DNA of 64,000 nt from Companilactobacillus sp. RD055328 (GCF_022835675.1 NZ_BQUT01000005.1:555390-619389), one strand, 5' to 3'; positions 21,266 to 32,094 are shown, counted from the stretch's first letter. Notes: a model not told the origin generated them from the sequence alone. Numbers and translations are program-made.

Positions 21266-21297
21266 GAAAAAAGCAGACCGTGAAGGTCTGCTTTTTG
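21266..21297 (-). terminator. Intrinsic terminator after secA
   Basis: Arms AAAAAGCAGACC/GGTCTGCTTTTT around a short loop with T run on the minus strand, just beyond the secA stop and before the prfB ribosome site. Confidence 0.9.
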
Positions 21298-21299
21298 AA

Positions 21300-23663
21300 T
21301 TAACGTTGAATATTTTGTCTAATTTCAGCCTTCATAAATAATCTTGTTACATCAAAATCAATATCTGATATCATTTCTTCAAACATACGATATCCTTCTT
21401 CTTGATATTCAACAAGAGGATTCAATTGACCATAACCACGCAATCCAATTGATTGTCTTAATTGATCCATAGCATCAATATGGTTTGTCCAATGATCATC
21501 AACAACTCTTAAGATTACGACCTTTTCAAATTCAAGCATTTGCTTTTCATCACCAAGATCTTCTTCTTTTTTAGCATAATTTTCATTAACAAGTCCCATT
21601 AAGAAATCAACAATTTCTTCTGGTTTTTTGCCTTGAAGATCATCCATTGAGATACGTTCTTCGCTAACCATTGATGAAGTAGCAAAATCATATATAGCTT
21701 TTAAGTCCCAATCATTCTCATTACCTTGAGTATGAACTGCAACTTGATTATTGATAGTACGTTCCATCATTGGGAACAATACTGACTTCAAATCTTCTTC
21801 TTCTTGAATGATTTCCATACGTTCTTTGTAAATAACTTCACGTTGTTCACGCATAACGTCATCATATTGAAGGGTGTTCTTACGTGTATCGTAGTTATTA
21901 CCTTCAACACGTTTTTGAGCACTTTCAACTTGACGAGAAATCATACGACTTTGGATAACAGCGTCATCATCTTCAACTTGGAATCTTTCAAGAACTTTCT
22001 TAACACGTTCTGAGCCAAAACGTTTCATCAAGTCATCTTCAAGTGATAGATAGAATTGTGTATGTCCTGGGTCACCTTGACGTCCTGAACGTCCACGAAG
22101 TTGATTATCAATACGACGTGATTCATGACGTTCTGTACCAATAACAGCTAAACCACCAACTTCAACAACGCCAGGTCCTAATTTAATATCAGTACCACGA
22201 CCAGCCATATTAGTAGCAATTGTTACGGCACCACGTTGACCAGCATTCATAACAATTTCAGCTTCTTTTTCATGGTTTTTAGCATTCAAGACCGCATGAG
22301 GAATGTTCTCACGATCAAGCATTCTTGATAAACGTTCTGAAGATTCAACAGCAACAGTACCAACAAGGATTGGTTGACCATTGTTATGGCGTTGAGCAAT
22401 ATCTTCTACTACAGCCTTAAACTTGCTGTCTAGTGTTGGATATAATAAATCAGATTCGTCTACACGAACGATTGGCTTATTAGTTGGAATTGAAATAACT
22501 TCCATGTTGTAGATTTCTCTGAATTCTTCTTCTTCAGTTTTTGCAGTACCTGTCATACCTGACAATTTGTCGTACATTCTGAAGAAGTTTTGATAAGTAA
22601 TGTTGGCCATTGTTGAAGTTTCATCTTGAATTTCAACACCTTCTTTGGCTTCAATAGCTTGGTGAAGTCCATCAGAATATCGGCGTCCTTCCATTACACG
22701 ACCAGTAAATTGGTCAACAATCATGACTTCGCCATTTTGAACCACGTAATCAATATCTAATAACATAATGAAATTAGCACGTAACGCTTGATCTAAATGG
22801 TGATTTAAAACTGTATTATCAATATCATAAAGATTATCTAGGCCAAAGTTTTCTTCAGCTTTTTTGATACCATCTTCAGTTAGACTAATAGTCTTTGTAG
22901 GCCAATCAATTTTGTAGTCTTCTTCTTCTTTTAAAGACTTAGCAAAACGATCAGTTCTGATATATAACGCTGTTGATTTTTCGGCTTGCCCTGAAATAAT
23001 CAATGGAGTCCTAGCTTCATCAATTAAGATTGAGTCAACCTCATCAACAATTGCATAGTGCAATGGTCGTTGAACCATTTGTTCTTTATAAACAACCATG
23101 TTATCACGCAGATAATCAAACCCAAGCTCACTATTAGTTGAGTAAGTAATATCAGAATTATAAGCTTCACGTTTTTCATCTGAGTCTAAAGCATTTAGAT
23201 TAAGACCAACGCTTAGGCCAAGCCAGTTATATAACTCACCCATCTCTTTAGCATCACGAGTTGATAAGTATTCATTAACTGTAACAACATGAACACCCTT
23301 ACCTTCTAATGCGTTCAAATAAACTGGTAGTGTAGCAGTAAGAGTCTTACCTTCACCAGTTTTCATTTCAGCGATATTACCTTCATGTAAAGTAATACCA
23401 CCAATTATTTGAACTCTAAATGGAAATAGCCCTAAAACACGTTTAGCACCTTCTCTAGCAGTAGCAAAAGCTTCAGGTAGAATATCATCTAAAGTTTCAC
23501 CAACTTCTAATCGTTTCTTAAATTCGGGTGTCTTAGCTTGTAATTGTTCGTCTGTTAATTTCGCATATTCATCTTCGTAACCAATTACTTGGTCAGCAAT
23601 TTTGCCCATACGATTGACTTCGCGCTTGTCACTTTCGACCCATTTTCTTAACGGATTTGCCAT
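21300..23663 (-). CDS. secA: Preprotein translocase ATPase SecA
   Basis: With the conserved MANPLRKW start (ATG 23663) the protein has 787 residues. Walker A is MKTGEGKT at 100-107, followed by [19 protein letters not shown] (DEAD box), the GRAGRQGD-like helicase motif RGRSGRQGD and the helical scaffold. The protein ends at [11 protein letters not shown] and lacks the C-terminal linker and zinc-binding tail found in Bacillus and E. coli SecA, as is common in lactobacilli. It drives export through SecYEG. Single-gene unit with its own terminator; AGGAG lies rather far (13 bases) from the ATG. Confidence 0.98.
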   Translation of the reverse strand: MANPLRKWVESDKREVNRMGKIADQVIGYEDEYAKLTDEQLQAKTPEFKKRLEVGETLDDILPEAFATAREGAKRVLGLFPFRVQIIGGITLHEGNIAEMKTGEGKTLTATLPVYLNALEGKGVHVVTVNEYLSTRDAKEMGELYNWLGLSVGLNLNALDSDEKREAYNSDITYSTNSELGFDYLRDNMVVYKEQMVQRPLHYAIVDEVDSILIDEARTPLIISGQAEKSTALYIRTDRFAKSLKEEEDYKIDWPTKTISLTEDGIKKAEENFGLDNLYDIDNTVLNHHLDQALRANFIMLLDIDYVVQNGEVMIVDQFTGRVMEGRRYSDGLHQAIEAKEGVEIQDETSTMANITYQNFFRMYDKLSGMTGTAKTEEEEFREIYNMEVISIPTNKPIVRVDESDLLYPTLDSKFKAVVEDIAQRHNNGQPILVGTVAVESSERLSRMLDRENIPHAVLNAKNHEKEAEIVMNAGQRGAVTIATNMAGRGTDIKLGPGVVEVGGLAVIGTERHESRRIDNQLRGRSGRQGDPGHTQFYLSLEDDLMKRFGSERVKKVLERFQVEDDDAVIQSRMISRQVESAQKRVEGNNYDTRKNTLQYDDVMREQREVIYKERMEIIQEEEDLKSVLFPMMERTINNQVAVHTQGNENDWDLKAIYDFATSSMVSEERISMDDLQGKKPEEIVDFLMGLVNENYAKKEEDLGDEKQMLEFEKVVILRVVDDHWTNHIDAMDQLRQSIGLRGYGQLNPLVEYQEEGYRMFEEMISDIDFDVTRLFMKAEIRQNIQR

Positions 23664-23777
23664 ATTTAAAAAATCGCTCCTGTATCTGTACACCTAAATG
23701 TGTAAAGTATCTATGTAATATTATCATTTTTATCGTATTAAATAAATATATATTAACATTTTACCATTAATGGCATT

Positions 23778-23807
23778 AAAAAAATCCCAAATACTTGGGA
23801 TTTTTTT
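23778..23807 (-). terminator. Intrinsic terminator after hpf
   Basis: Arms AAAAAATCCCAA/TTGGGATTTTTT around a four-base loop, immediately downstream of the hpf stop. Confidence 0.9.
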
Positions 23808-23810
23808 GTT

Positions 23811-24365
23811 TTAGTCACCTGTTTCAATTAATGCAAATTTTCCATCATTACGTTTGTAAACAATGCTAATACCGTTTGTTTCTGAATCTTCGAATATAAA
23901 GAAATCATGTTCTAGCATATTCATTTGTAAGATTGCTTCTTCGACATCCATTGGTTTTAAAGAAACATGTTTTGTTCTTACAACTTTTAATTCGTTATCG
24001 CGATCTTGTTCTTCATCTTCTACTTCATCAACCATTACTTGGAAATCTTTGATGCCTCTTTCACGAGATTTACGATTGATTTTTGTTTTATATTTTCTAA
24101 CTTGTCTTTCAAGTTTATCGATTACTAAATCAATACCGGCATACATGTCGTCATTCATTTCTTCAGCTCTCAAAACTAGATAAGGAAGTGGGATAGTTAC
24201 TTCCACCTTTGTTTTAGAATTTGGATATACTTTTAGATTCACATGGGCCGTTGATTCCGTATTATCATCGAAGTATTTATTCATTCGATCTAACTTCTTG
24301 ATAACATAATCACGAATTGCTTCTGTGACCTCAATATTTTCACCACGTACATTAATTTTTAGCAT
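23811..24365 (-). CDS. hpf: Ribosome hibernation-promoting factor, long form
   Basis: With ATG 24365 as the start (AAGGAG eight bases upstream) the protein has 184 residues. The N-terminal S30AE/YfiA domain spans about 1-100 and a C-terminal dimerisation domain (VRTKHVSLKPMDVEEAILQMNMLEHDFFIF..) spans about 125-182, so this is the long form that joins two 70S ribosomes into 100S dimers in stationary phase. It stands alone with its own strong promoter (24418-24446) and terminator. Confidence 0.96.
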   Translation of the reverse strand: MLKINVRGENIEVTEAIRDYVIKKLDRMNKYFDDNTESTAHVNLKVYPNSKTKVEVTIPLPYLVLRAEEMNDDMYAGIDLVIDKLERQVRKYKTKINRKSRERGIKDFQVMVDEVEDEEQDRDNELKVVRTKHVSLKPMDVEEAILQMNMLEHDFFIFEDSETNGISIVYKRNDGKFALIETGD

Positions 24366-24417
24366 ATAAATCGCTCCTTCCACAAAGGAATTTCTAAGGG
24401 TTTCATCCCTTAACTTA

Positions 24418-24446
24418 ATTATATAGATGTAAGCGATTTAAAACAA
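24418..24446 (-). promoter_or_regulatory. Sigma-A-type promoter of hpf
   Basis: Minus strand TTGTTT, 17 bases, TATAAT. The -10 lies 53 bases before the hpf start, leaving a short leader that contains a small hairpin (TAAGGG/CCCTTA, 24395-24412). Confidence 0.65.
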
Positions 24447-24456
24447 TATATATCCT

Positions 24457-25131
24457 TTATCTAACTAAAGAAAATGTTTCTATTTCAGCTTTGGGATATT
24501 TATCTAAAATACATTGACGTGCATGATTCAACGTACGTCCGGTTGTATAAATATCATCTACAATAAGAATCTTTTTACTTGAATCAATTTCTTTAATTAA
24601 TTTAAACTTTTGTGGTGCATTAAGACGTTCTTGACGATTCTTCATAGCTTGAGCACCTGTATCTCTAGCAACTTCAAAAATGTTCTCTAATGGCAATTCT
24701 TTAAATAATTCTTTCACCGGATTGAACTGACGCTCTTTTTGATGAGCTTTTGACATGGGAATATAAGTTATAAGATCAAATTGCTTAAAGAAATCATTTT
24801 CTCCTATTTGATAACTAAACACTTTTGCTAATTCAACATCTCCATGTCGCTTATAACTCCTAAAAAAGTCATGCATATATTGATTATAGGTATACCAAGC
24901 TGTATGTTGCAGAAAATCATCAAATTGAATTTCCCAATTACGACAATCAAAACAAATATTTTCATTAAAATCCCCATTTTGAAAACAATACTTACAATGT
25001 TCTTTACTAATGAAGTGAAATCTTGTTTGGCAAAAGCCACAAATATTGTGAGGCTTAACATCTCTTCTAAATAGTAATTTATAAAGATCTGGTTCTTCTA
25101 ATACTTTCGTATTGCATAGTAAACATTTCAT
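24457..25131 (-). CDS. comFC: Late competence protein ComFC, phosphoribosyltransferase-like
   Basis: A 224-residue protein with N-terminal CxxC pairs typical of ComFC zinc fingers (CLLC, CGFC, CKYC, CFDC) and a C-terminal phosphoribosyltransferase fold with the PRPP-binding motif ILIVDDIYTTGRTL. ComFC works with ComFA in DNA uptake during natural transformation. Its start overlaps the comFA stop by four bases. Intact as far as can be seen. Confidence 0.93.
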   Translation of the reverse strand: MKCLLCNTKVLEEPDLYKLLFRRDVKPHNICGFCQTRFHFISKEHCKYCFQNGDFNENICFDCRNWEIQFDDFLQHTAWYTYNQYMHDFFRSYKRHGDVELAKVFSYQIGENDFFKQFDLITYIPMSKAHQKERQFNPVKELFKELPLENIFEVARDTGAQAMKNRQERLNAPQKFKLIKEIDSSKKILIVDDIYTTGRTLNHARQCILDKYPKAEIETFSLVR

Positions 25132-26411
25132 ATTAATTTTTCCGCCAATCTATTCATTTTTTTAATTTCATTAATTGAAAACTTAATTTGTTGATTGTAT
25201 TCGCGATAATAAAAAGTAACTTCATTATCAAAATGTTCGCGTTGTCTGCCAGCACGTCCAGCAATTTGGATCAAAACTTCTTTTGAAAAATTGGGATGAT
25301 TACTCTGATATACCAAAACATCAATATCATTAAAAGTAACTCCACGTTCTAAAATAGTGGTCGAAAACAAAGCAAATAGTTTCTCAACGCGAAACTTTCG
25401 GATTATATCTAATCGTTCATTATTTTTAGAACTGACTAACTTATAGGAAAAGTCTAGATTATACTTTTCCAAACCTTCACCAAACTTTTCTAGTATCTCA
25501 ATACTGGGGAAGAACATAATGAATCTTTGCTTATCTCTTATGAGACGCCTAATATGTCTCAAAATCTTTTGTGGGAGAATTGATTGTCCAAGAATTATTT
25601 TGGGTTTCGGCACTGGTAATGGCTTACCGTGAAATCTCTGTGGTAAATAATAGATTTTATCAACATTTTGCAAAATCTTCTTAGGTGGTGTCGCCGAAAG
25701 ATAAATTACTCGCTTATCTTTTTTTAGTGCTCGAAATAAAATATCTTGTAGCCAATAATTACCAAATAAAGGATATGAATCTACTTCGTCTACAATAATC
25801 AAGTCAAACGCTGACCGAAATTTGATCATCTGGTGTACTGTCGCAATCACTAATTGTGTCCAATGCAAATCATCGTCTTTTTTTCCATGCATTAAAGATA
25901 TATCTAAATTAAATGCCGCCTGAAATCTCGGGAATAATTCTTCACAGACATCTACTCGTGGCGAAACAATCGCTACTCGAAATCCTTTTTCTAACGCATC
26001 ATTAAGTGTAGAAAATAATATTTCTGTTTTTCCCGCTCCTGTTACCGCCCACAATAAATGTTTTGAAAATTTCAAATAATTATCTTTTAACTCTTGTGAT
26101 ACTTTATCTTGCAAAGGACTAAGTTCCCCTTGCCATCGTAGAAATAGTTCTCCTTTCTCATTGTTTATTAAATCTTTGAAGATAACTAGGTTAGAAGTTT
26201 CATCTAATCTTCCAAAGTTGATACAATCACGGCAGTAAGTTTTCCCATTTAATTTCCCATTATTTTGACCAAAGCACCTCTGGCATACTCCTTTTTTAAT
26301 TGCAGGTATTATCTGATATTGTGTAGGATCAAGTTTAGAAAGAATATCCGAATCAATTTTTGTTAATTCTATTACTCTGTTGGAATAATTAGATATGTTA
26401 ATATTAGTCAT
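25128..26411 (-). CDS. comFA: Late competence ATPase ComFA
   Basis: Taking ATG 26411 as start gives 427 residues; a longer in-frame version would overlap the divergent yigZ gene. A four-cysteine zinc finger (CQRC and CRDC, about 70 residues in) precedes a DEAD/DEAH-type helicase core: Walker A VTGAGKTE, DEVDSYP, SATPP and a C-terminal QIAGRAGRQ. ComFA is thought to pull single-stranded DNA through the ComEC pore. It forms an operon with comFC. The start is uncertain because no strong ribosome site is seen. Confidence 0.93.
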   Translation of the reverse strand: MTNINISNYSNRVIELTKIDSDILSKLDPTQYQIIPAIKKGVCQRCFGQNNGKLNGKTYCRDCINFGRLDETSNLVIFKDLINNEKGELFLRWQGELSPLQDKVSQELKDNYLKFSKHLLWAVTGAGKTEILFSTLNDALEKGFRVAIVSPRVDVCEELFPRFQAAFNLDISLMHGKKDDDLHWTQLVIATVHQMIKFRSAFDLIIVDEVDSYPLFGNYWLQDILFRALKKDKRVIYLSATPPKKILQNVDKIYYLPQRFHGKPLPVPKPKIILGQSILPQKILRHIRRLIRDKQRFIMFFPSIEILEKFGEGLEKYNLDFSYKLVSSKNNERLDIIRKFRVEKLFALFSTTILERGVTFNDIDVLVYQSNHPNFSKEVLIQIAGRAGRQREHFDNEVTFYYREYNQQIKFSINEIKKMNRLAEKLI

Positions 26412-26439
26412 ATAAGAGATTACGTGTAAGGAGCAAATT

Positions 26440-27078
26440 TTGTCTGAATATTTCTCAATAAAAAACAATTTAATTAATGAAGTTGAAATCAAAAAATCAC
26501 GCTTCATAACTAATCTTATAAAAGTTGAGTCAGAAGAAGACGCTATCCGTCAATTATCAATCATCAAAAAAGAACACTACAAAGCCAATCATAATTGTAG
26601 TGCGTATATTATTGGTGCAAATAGTAATATAAAAAGAATGTCTGATGATGGCGAACCAGCTGGAACTGCGGGTAATCCTATTCTAAGCGTGCTAGAAGAA
26701 AAACAATTGACCAATGTATTAGCTGTTGTTACTCGTTATTTTGGTGGTATAAAACTTGGTAAGGGTGGATTGATTCGTGCTTATTCGAACTCCGTCAGTT
26801 CATTATTAACTTCTGATCAAATTGTTGAGGGAGTCTTGTTACAAAGAATGGAATTTGTTGTTCCCTACAATTTATTTGATCAAATAAAATATAGTTTAGA
26901 ACAAATGAATATCGAATTAAGTAATATTCAATATAAAGAACAGATTACATTTGATGTTTGGTTATCCAAATCAGAGATTCCAAATTTTAAAGATGATATT
27001 AAAAATCAATTTAATAATGTTGTTATAATTAACGAACTAGAAACAGAAATCCGTGAAATTCCAATAAAAAAAGACTGA
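26440..27078 (+). CDS. yigZ: YigZ/IMPACT family protein
   Basis: A 212-residue protein with the UPF0029 signature in the N-terminal half (SDDGEPAGTAGNPIL and VVTRYFGGIKLGKGGLIRAYS) and a DUF1949-type C-terminal domain. IMPACT proteins are conserved but their bacterial role is uncertain; relatives in eukaryotes modulate GCN2. The start is TTG, with AAGGAG six bases upstream; the gene diverges from comFA with only 28 bases between them. Ends in a terminator shared with tagO. Confidence 0.93.
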   Translation: MSEYFSIKNNLINEVEIKKSRFITNLIKVESEEDAIRQLSIIKKEHYKANHNCSAYIIGANSNIKRMSDDGEPAGTAGNPILSVLEEKQLTNVLAVVTRYFGGIKLGKGGLIRAYSNSVSSLLTSDQIVEGVLLQRMEFVVPYNLFDQIKYSLEQMNIELSNIQYKEQITFDVWLSKSEIPNFKDDIKNQFNNVVIINELETEIREIPIKKD

Positions 27079-27099
27079 TAATCATATCAGTCTTTTTTT
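27066..27099. terminator. Bidirectional terminator between yigZ and tagO
   Basis: Arms AAAAGACTGATA/TATCAGTCTTTT around ATCA with A and T runs on both sides; it serves both convergent genes. Confidence 0.9.
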
Positions 27100-28187
27100 G
27101 TCGGTAATTGTTTACCTGTTTTTTTAATTAAATTTTTAATAGCATGTAACATTGGTTGACGATTATCACCCATTAACCCAATTGACTCAACAAAAAGTTC
27201 GAGACCTATGAGCACGGCAATTGTTAACAATACCGTTCCCCAAAATGATGATAGAGGGTATAACAATGAGATAAAAGCAAAAACTAAAGCTAATCCATAA
27301 ATCGCCAATACCGTCTGACGATGAGATAATCCTAATTGTATTAATCTATGATGTAGATGATGTTTATCAGCTTGTGAGATTGGCTTCTTGTTTAAAATTC
27401 TTCGCAAAATAGCGTATATAGTATCGGTAATAGGAACTCCCATAATAATCACAGGAATTAACATACTAATCATCGTTACGTTTTTCAATCCTTTAAGCGA
27501 GAATACCGCCATCATAAATCCAATAAACAACGATCCAGTATCACCCAAGAAAATATTAGCCGGATGAAAATTATGTGGTAAAAATCCTATTAGTGAAGCA
27601 ACTAAAGAAAAAATCCAGATTGAAATATAGACATTATCAACATTCAAATAGAAGAATCCAATAACTCCCATGGTAAATAAACTAATGATAGAAACTCCGG
27701 TTGCGAGGCCATCTAACCCATCAATCAAGTTAACTGCGTTGGTGATTGCCAAAATCCAAATAATTGTTATTGGTAAACTTAACCATCCCAATTCAAACTG
27801 TCCAATAAATGGCAGTGAAATGTTATCCATTCTTATACCACCTAAGAAATAGACAATTAAGGCAGCCACTAAAATCCCCAGCATCTTCTGACGAGGTTTT
27901 AATTCACGAATATCGTCAATCATTCCGGTCAATAAAATTGTACATTCCGCCGCAAAAACACTATACAGTTCGTGCGTTGGTAATTGATTACGAAGTAATA
28001 CAAAAGTTGAAAATGTGAAAGCTAAAAAGATGGCTAAACCACCCATGGTTGGCATTGCTTCAGTATTTACACGACGAGCATTAGGCTTATCAACCGCGCC
28101 CAAAATAAATGCTAATTTTCTAACAAACGGTGTTAATGCTGCCGCGATAATCATAGTTACAAATAGTTTTACAATGATACTAAACAT
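27087..28187 (-). CDS. tagO: Undecaprenyl-phosphate N-acetylglucosaminyl-1-phosphate transferase (TagO/WecA type)
   Basis: Starting at ATG 28187 (GGAGA upstream) the protein has 366 residues and about ten membrane helices. Family motifs include DDxxD-like GMIDDIRELKPRQK, the NAVNLIDGLDGLA loop and FLGDTGSLF, and a basic HHLHHRL loop characteristic of the GlcNAc-1-P transferases rather than MraY. It makes the first lipid-linked intermediate of wall teichoic acid or other surface glycans. Single gene, convergent with yigZ. Confidence 0.94.
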   Translation of the reverse strand: MFSIIVKLFVTMIIAAALTPFVRKLAFILGAVDKPNARRVNTEAMPTMGGLAIFLAFTFSTFVLLRNQLPTHELYSVFAAECTILLTGMIDDIRELKPRQKMLGILVAALIVYFLGGIRMDNISLPFIGQFELGWLSLPITIIWILAITNAVNLIDGLDGLATGVSIISLFTMGVIGFFYLNVDNVYISIWIFSLVASLIGFLPHNFHPANIFLGDTGSLFIGFMMAVFSLKGLKNVTMISMLIPVIIMGVPITDTIYAILRRILNKKPISQADKHHLHHRLIQLGLSHRQTVLAIYGLALVFAFISLLYPLSSFWGTVLLTIAVLIGLELFVESIGLMGDNRQPMLHAIKNLIKKTGKQLPTKKD

Positions 28188-28306
28188 ACAATCTCCAACT
28201 TTCACAATATATATAACAATTATATTAATTGTTAGCATAGAAAACAATAAAACATATATTTACTTAATACAAAAATAAAAAATAACATTTAATTGTAACT
28301 TTCCAT

Positions 28307-28312
28307 TATAAT
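28307..28312 (+). promoter_or_regulatory. Candidate -10 element of the GT2 gene
   Basis: A perfect TATAAT 52 bases before the ATG. No convincing -35 is seen at 16-18 bases (best is TAACAT), so this is only a candidate. Confidence 0.35.
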
Positions 28313-28363
28313 AAAGGAACATTAAGATTTTGACATATAACTAAGAATGCAAAGGATATAACA

Positions 28364-29257
28364 ATGGAAAACAATAAAAATGCTCTTCCACTTATTACAG
28401 TTGCTATTCCCGTATATAACTGTGAAAAAAATTTAGAACAATGTCTTAATAGCGTTATTACGCAAACTTACTCAAATCTTGATATTTTATTAATAAATGA
28501 CGGATCAACAGACCGCTCCTCAGAAATTTGCGAACGATTCAAAGCTAGCGATGATCGCATTCGCTTATTTCATAAAAAAAACGGCGGTGTTGGTGCTAGT
28601 AGAAATACTATTTTGTCTTTACTTGAAGGTGACTACGTAACCTTTCTTGATAATGACGACTGGCTTGAAAAAAATCATGTACAAAGTCTTTATGAACAAA
28701 TCCAAAAACACAACTCAGACATTTCTATAAATAATTTTCATACATTTATAGAAGATGAAGAAACATTCTCTTCACATGGAGACTTTTCTAATTATTTCGA
28801 AAGAGACTTTACTCCTGAAGAATGGTTTGCCAATGAATATAATACCTTTAATTCCTTTAGTATGTGTTTTACTGTCCCTTGGGGAAAACTATTTAAACGC
28901 GAACTACTTAACGACATCTCATTTCCGGAAAGCAAAGTTGTAGAAGATGACTATACAACATATATGATCTATTTAAAGACTAAAAAACTTTCTTATGCTC
29001 ATCTTGAAACATATGTTCATCGTTCCTCTAATCGGAGTATTACTGCTAATAGTGATCTAACTTCTGTCTTTCCAATTCAAAGTATTGAAGAGAGATTAAC
29101 ATTATTAACAATCTTAGGCTATGATGTAACCAACGAAATCAGCGCATATAAGTGGCGCCTAGGCGTTCATAAAAAAACTCTCTTAGAAAAAGGAGATATA
29201 GCCGAATATAGACGCGTCGTACAAAAAATCAAACTCATTGAAAACTACACTAAATAA
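28364..29257 (+). CDS. Glycosyltransferase family 2
   Basis: A 297-residue GT-A enzyme. The N-terminal nucleotide-sugar fold reads VAIPVYNCEKNLEQCLNSV and LLINDGSTDRSSEICE, followed by the DxD-type DNDDW near residue 95 and a possible catalytic ED in VVEDDYTTYM. No membrane helix is apparent. Sugar donor and acceptor cannot be told; the position beside tagO suggests teichoic-acid or surface polysaccharide decoration (inference). It is an isolated plus-strand gene between minus-strand tagO and rny, with its own terminator, consistent with an accessory insertion. AAGGAT precedes the ATG. Confidence 0.9.
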   Translation: MENNKNALPLITVAIPVYNCEKNLEQCLNSVITQTYSNLDILLINDGSTDRSSEICERFKASDDRIRLFHKKNGGVGASRNTILSLLEGDYVTFLDNDDWLEKNHVQSLYEQIQKHNSDISINNFHTFIEDEETFSSHGDFSNYFERDFTPEEWFANEYNTFNSFSMCFTVPWGKLFKRELLNDISFPESKVVEDDYTTYMIYLKTKKLSYAHLETYVHRSSNRSITANSDLTSVFPIQSIEERLTLLTILGYDVTNEISAYKWRLGVHKKTLLEKGDIAEYRRVVQKIKLIENYTK

Positions 29258-29258
29258 A

Positions 29259-29299
29259 AAAAGATTTGAAATTGTAATCCAATTTCAAATCTTTTTTTA
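29259..29299. terminator. Bidirectional terminator between the GT2 gene and rny
   Basis: Arms AAAGATTTGAAATTG/CAATTTCAAATCTTT around a five-base loop, with A and T runs on either side. Confidence 0.92.
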
Positions 29300-30862
29300 T
29301 TTAGCATATTCAATTTTACGAGTTTCACGAATAACTGTGACTTTAATATGCCCCGGATATTCAAGCTCATTTTCAATTTGGTTCTTAATATCACGCGATA
29401 GAATTGTAGCATCATCATCAGAAATATCTTCTGGTTTGACCATAACTCTAATTTCACGTCCAGCTTGTATTGCATAACTATGGTCAACACCGTCATAGTC
29501 AGTGGCAATTTGTTCAAGTCGTTTGAGCCTTTGAATGTAATTTTCCATTGATTCTGATCTTGCTCCAGGTCTTGCAGCAGAAATAGCATCTGCGGCCGCT
29601 ACCAATGAAGCAATTAGAGAAGTTGGTTCATTATCTCCGTGATGAGAAGCAATAGTATTAATTACAACTTCTGGTTCTTTATATTTAGTAGTTAATTCTA
29701 CACCGATTTCGACATGAGAACCTTCAACCTCACGGTCAATGGCCTTACCAATATCGTGTAGTAACCCTGCTCTCTTAGCTAACATTTCATCCTCATTTAA
29801 CTCAGCAGCCATCAATCCAGAAAGTCTTGCAACTTCAATTGAATGGTTTAATACATTTTGACCATAGCTTGTTCTGAAATTCATGCGACCAATAATCTTA
29901 ATTAAATCTGGATGCATATTATGAATTCCCAAGCTATAAATTGCTTGTTCACCAAGTTCACGAATGCGTTCATCCATTTCTTGACGAGCTTTATCAACCA
30001 TTTCTTCGATTCTTGTTGGATGAATTCGTCCATCTTGAATCAAACGGTCTAAGGCAATACGAGCAATTTCACGTCTTATTGGATCATATCCACTAAGCAC
30101 TACGACTTCTGGAGTATCATCAATAACGAGATCAATTCCTGTTAAACTTTCGAAAGATCTAATATTTCGACCTTCCTTACCAATTATCCTTCCCTTCATG
30201 TCATCATTAGGAAGTGTCACTGTTGTAACAGTTGTTTCGGCCACAGAATCAGCAGCACTACGTTGAATTGCTTCAACGATTAAGTTTTTAGCAAGCTTGT
30301 TAGCATCTTGTTGTGCTTCTTCTTGGCTTTCTTTAATAAATTCTGACTTTTCATGAGTTAGTTGTTCATTAAGTTCATCTAGAATTTGGTCTTTTGCCTC
30401 TTCTTGTGTTAATTGACCAATTCGATGAAGTTCTGCTTGTTGTTCAGTTATAATTGAGGATAAATCTTCTTTTTGCTTTTCAATTGCTTTTTGTTGAATA
30501 GAAACATTATCTTCACGTTGTTCTAGACTGCTTTCGCGTTTGTCTAAGGTGTTGTCCTTACGGTCTAGAACATCTTCTCTTTGCAAAAGACGTTCTTCTT
30601 GCTTTTGAACATCTTTTCTACGCTCTTTTAAATCAGCCTCTTGTTGCTCACGATAGCGATGAGCTTCGTCTTTAGCTTCCAACAAGGCCTCTTTTTTAGA
30701 GGTAATTGCTTCTTTTTCAGCATTACTGATGATTTGTTCTGCCGAAGTATGAGCATCCGATAATTTTTTGTCATAATTACGTTTGCAGACAAAATATCCA
30801 ATCAAACAACCAATTATCAAAAATATTAGCACGATAGCAAGGGTTCCAGGATTTGTTAGCAT
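29297..30862 (-). CDS. rny: Ribonuclease Y
   Basis: With ATG 30862 as the start (GGAGG eight bases upstream) the protein has 521 residues, the RNase Y norm. One N-terminal membrane helix is followed by a long charged coiled coil (about 30-200), a KH RNA-binding domain ([21 protein letters not shown]) and an HD metal-dependent nuclease domain ([17 protein letters not shown]). RNase Y starts mRNA decay as part of a membrane-anchored degradosome. Next upstream is recA, with a terminator between. Confidence 0.97.
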   Translation of the reverse strand: MLTNPGTLAIVLIFLIIGCLIGYFVCKRNYDKKLSDAHTSAEQIISNAEKEAITSKKEALLEAKDEAHRYREQQEADLKERRKDVQKQEERLLQREDVLDRKDNTLDKRESSLEQREDNVSIQQKAIEKQKEDLSSIITEQQAELHRIGQLTQEEAKDQILDELNEQLTHEKSEFIKESQEEAQQDANKLAKNLIVEAIQRSAADSVAETTVTTVTLPNDDMKGRIIGKEGRNIRSFESLTGIDLVIDDTPEVVVLSGYDPIRREIARIALDRLIQDGRIHPTRIEEMVDKARQEMDERIRELGEQAIYSLGIHNMHPDLIKIIGRMNFRTSYGQNVLNHSIEVARLSGLMAAELNEDEMLAKRAGLLHDIGKAIDREVEGSHVEIGVELTTKYKEPEVVINTIASHHGDNEPTSLIASLVAAADAISAARPGARSESMENYIQRLKRLEQIATDYDGVDHSYAIQAGREIRVMVKPEDISDDDATILSRDIKNQIENELEYPGHIKVTVIRETRKIEYAK

Positions 30863-30979
30863 ATCCTTTTCCTCCGTATCGTTATTTAATTTTTGTAGTA
30901 AAATTTTTAATTTCAAAGATAATACGTACTTCATAATAGTATTATTAAAAAAAACATTAGTCAACTAGATTAACCACAA

Positions 30980-31007
30980 AAAAAGAAGAGCAAAGCTCTT
31001 CTTTTTA
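30980..31007 (-). terminator. Intrinsic terminator after recA
   Basis: Perfect 12-bp arms AAAAAGAAGAGC/GCTCTTCTTTTT around AAA, directly after the recA stop. Confidence 0.92.
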
Positions 31008-31008
31008 A

Positions 31009-32058
31009 TTATTTAGTTTCTGAGTCTTCGCTTACTTCTTCGTCGATATTTTCAGCTTCACTAATTCCATCCATTTGATATGCTTCACGCACTCTCTCAT
31101 AAACATCTTTATGCATATCTGGATGTTCCATTAAGTAAGTCTTGGCATTCTCTCGACCTTGACCAATTCGTTCGTCATTATAGGAATACCAAGCACCCGC
31201 TTTATTAATGATATCTTTTTCTACAGCCATATCCACAAGTTCTCCACTTTGTGAAATACCTTGACCATACATAATATCCACCATAGCAACTTTAAATGGT
31301 GGTGCAACTTTGTTTTTTACCACTTTAATTTTTACTTTATTACCAATAACATCAGTTCCATCTTTTATTTGTTCTGATCTTCTAACTTCTAGACGAACAG
31401 TTGAATAAAACTTCAATGCTCGTCCACCAGGTGTTGTTTCAGGATTACCAAACATAACCCCTACTTTTTCACGGATTTGATTAATAAATAAAGCAATTGT
31501 TTTTGTTTTATTAATAGAACCTGATAATTTACGTAAGGCTTGAGACATCAAACGTGCTTGAAGCCCAACATGAGCATCACCCATTTCACCTTCAATTTCA
31601 GCACGCGGTACAAGTGCTGCAACTGAATCAACAACAACAATATCAACTGCCCCACTAGAAACTAGGGCATCAGCGATTTCTAATCCTTGTTCACCAGTAT
31701 CAGGTTGCGATAATAACAAATCGTCAATATTGACCCCTAAAGCTGTTGCATAGGCTGGATCCATGGCATTTTCCGCATCAATATAGGCTGCAGTTCCACC
31801 ATCTTTTTGTACTTGTGCTACGGCGTGAAGTGCAACTGTAGTTTTACCAGAACTTTCTGGTCCATATATTTCTACAATTCTACCGCGTGGAAATCCACCT
31901 ACACCAAGTGCATTATCAAGAGCAAGAGAACCTGATGAGACTGTTTGTACTTGTGTACTAACATTGTCACCCATTCTCATAATGGCACCTTTTCCAAAAT
32001 TTTTCTCTATTCTTTTAAGTGCTGCATCTAAAGCTGCTTTTCTTTCGTCTTGAACCAA
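31009..32058 (-). CDS. recA: Recombinase RecA
   Basis: A 349-residue RecA: Walker A GPESSGKT at 66-73, the L2 region and the [28 protein letters not shown] segment are all intact, followed by an acidic tail ([10 protein letters not shown]). It forms filaments for recombination, triggers LexA cleavage and supports transformation. The start is TTG, nine bases after AGGAGG. The gene has its own SOS-controlled promoter (32095-32145) and lies after cinA/pgsA as in other Firmicutes. Confidence 0.98.
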   Translation of the reverse strand: MVQDERKAALDAALKRIEKNFGKGAIMRMGDNVSTQVQTVSSGSLALDNALGVGGFPRGRIVEIYGPESSGKTTVALHAVAQVQKDGGTAAYIDAENAMDPAYATALGVNIDDLLLSQPDTGEQGLEIADALVSSGAVDIVVVDSVAALVPRAEIEGEMGDAHVGLQARLMSQALRKLSGSINKTKTIALFINQIREKVGVMFGNPETTPGGRALKFYSTVRLEVRRSEQIKDGTDVIGNKVKIKVVKNKVAPPFKVAMVDIMYGQGISQSGELVDMAVEKDIINKAGAWYSYNDERIGQGRENAKTYLMEHPDMHKDVYERVREAYQMDGISEAENIDEEVSEDSETK

Positions 32059-32094
32059 AATGTGGTCCTCCTTTAAAATCTCTCAACAAATAGT

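Noticed and set aside
26380..26507. ComX/SigH competence box in front of comFA
   Set aside because: No TACGAATA-like sequence with reasonable spacing was found on the minus strand.
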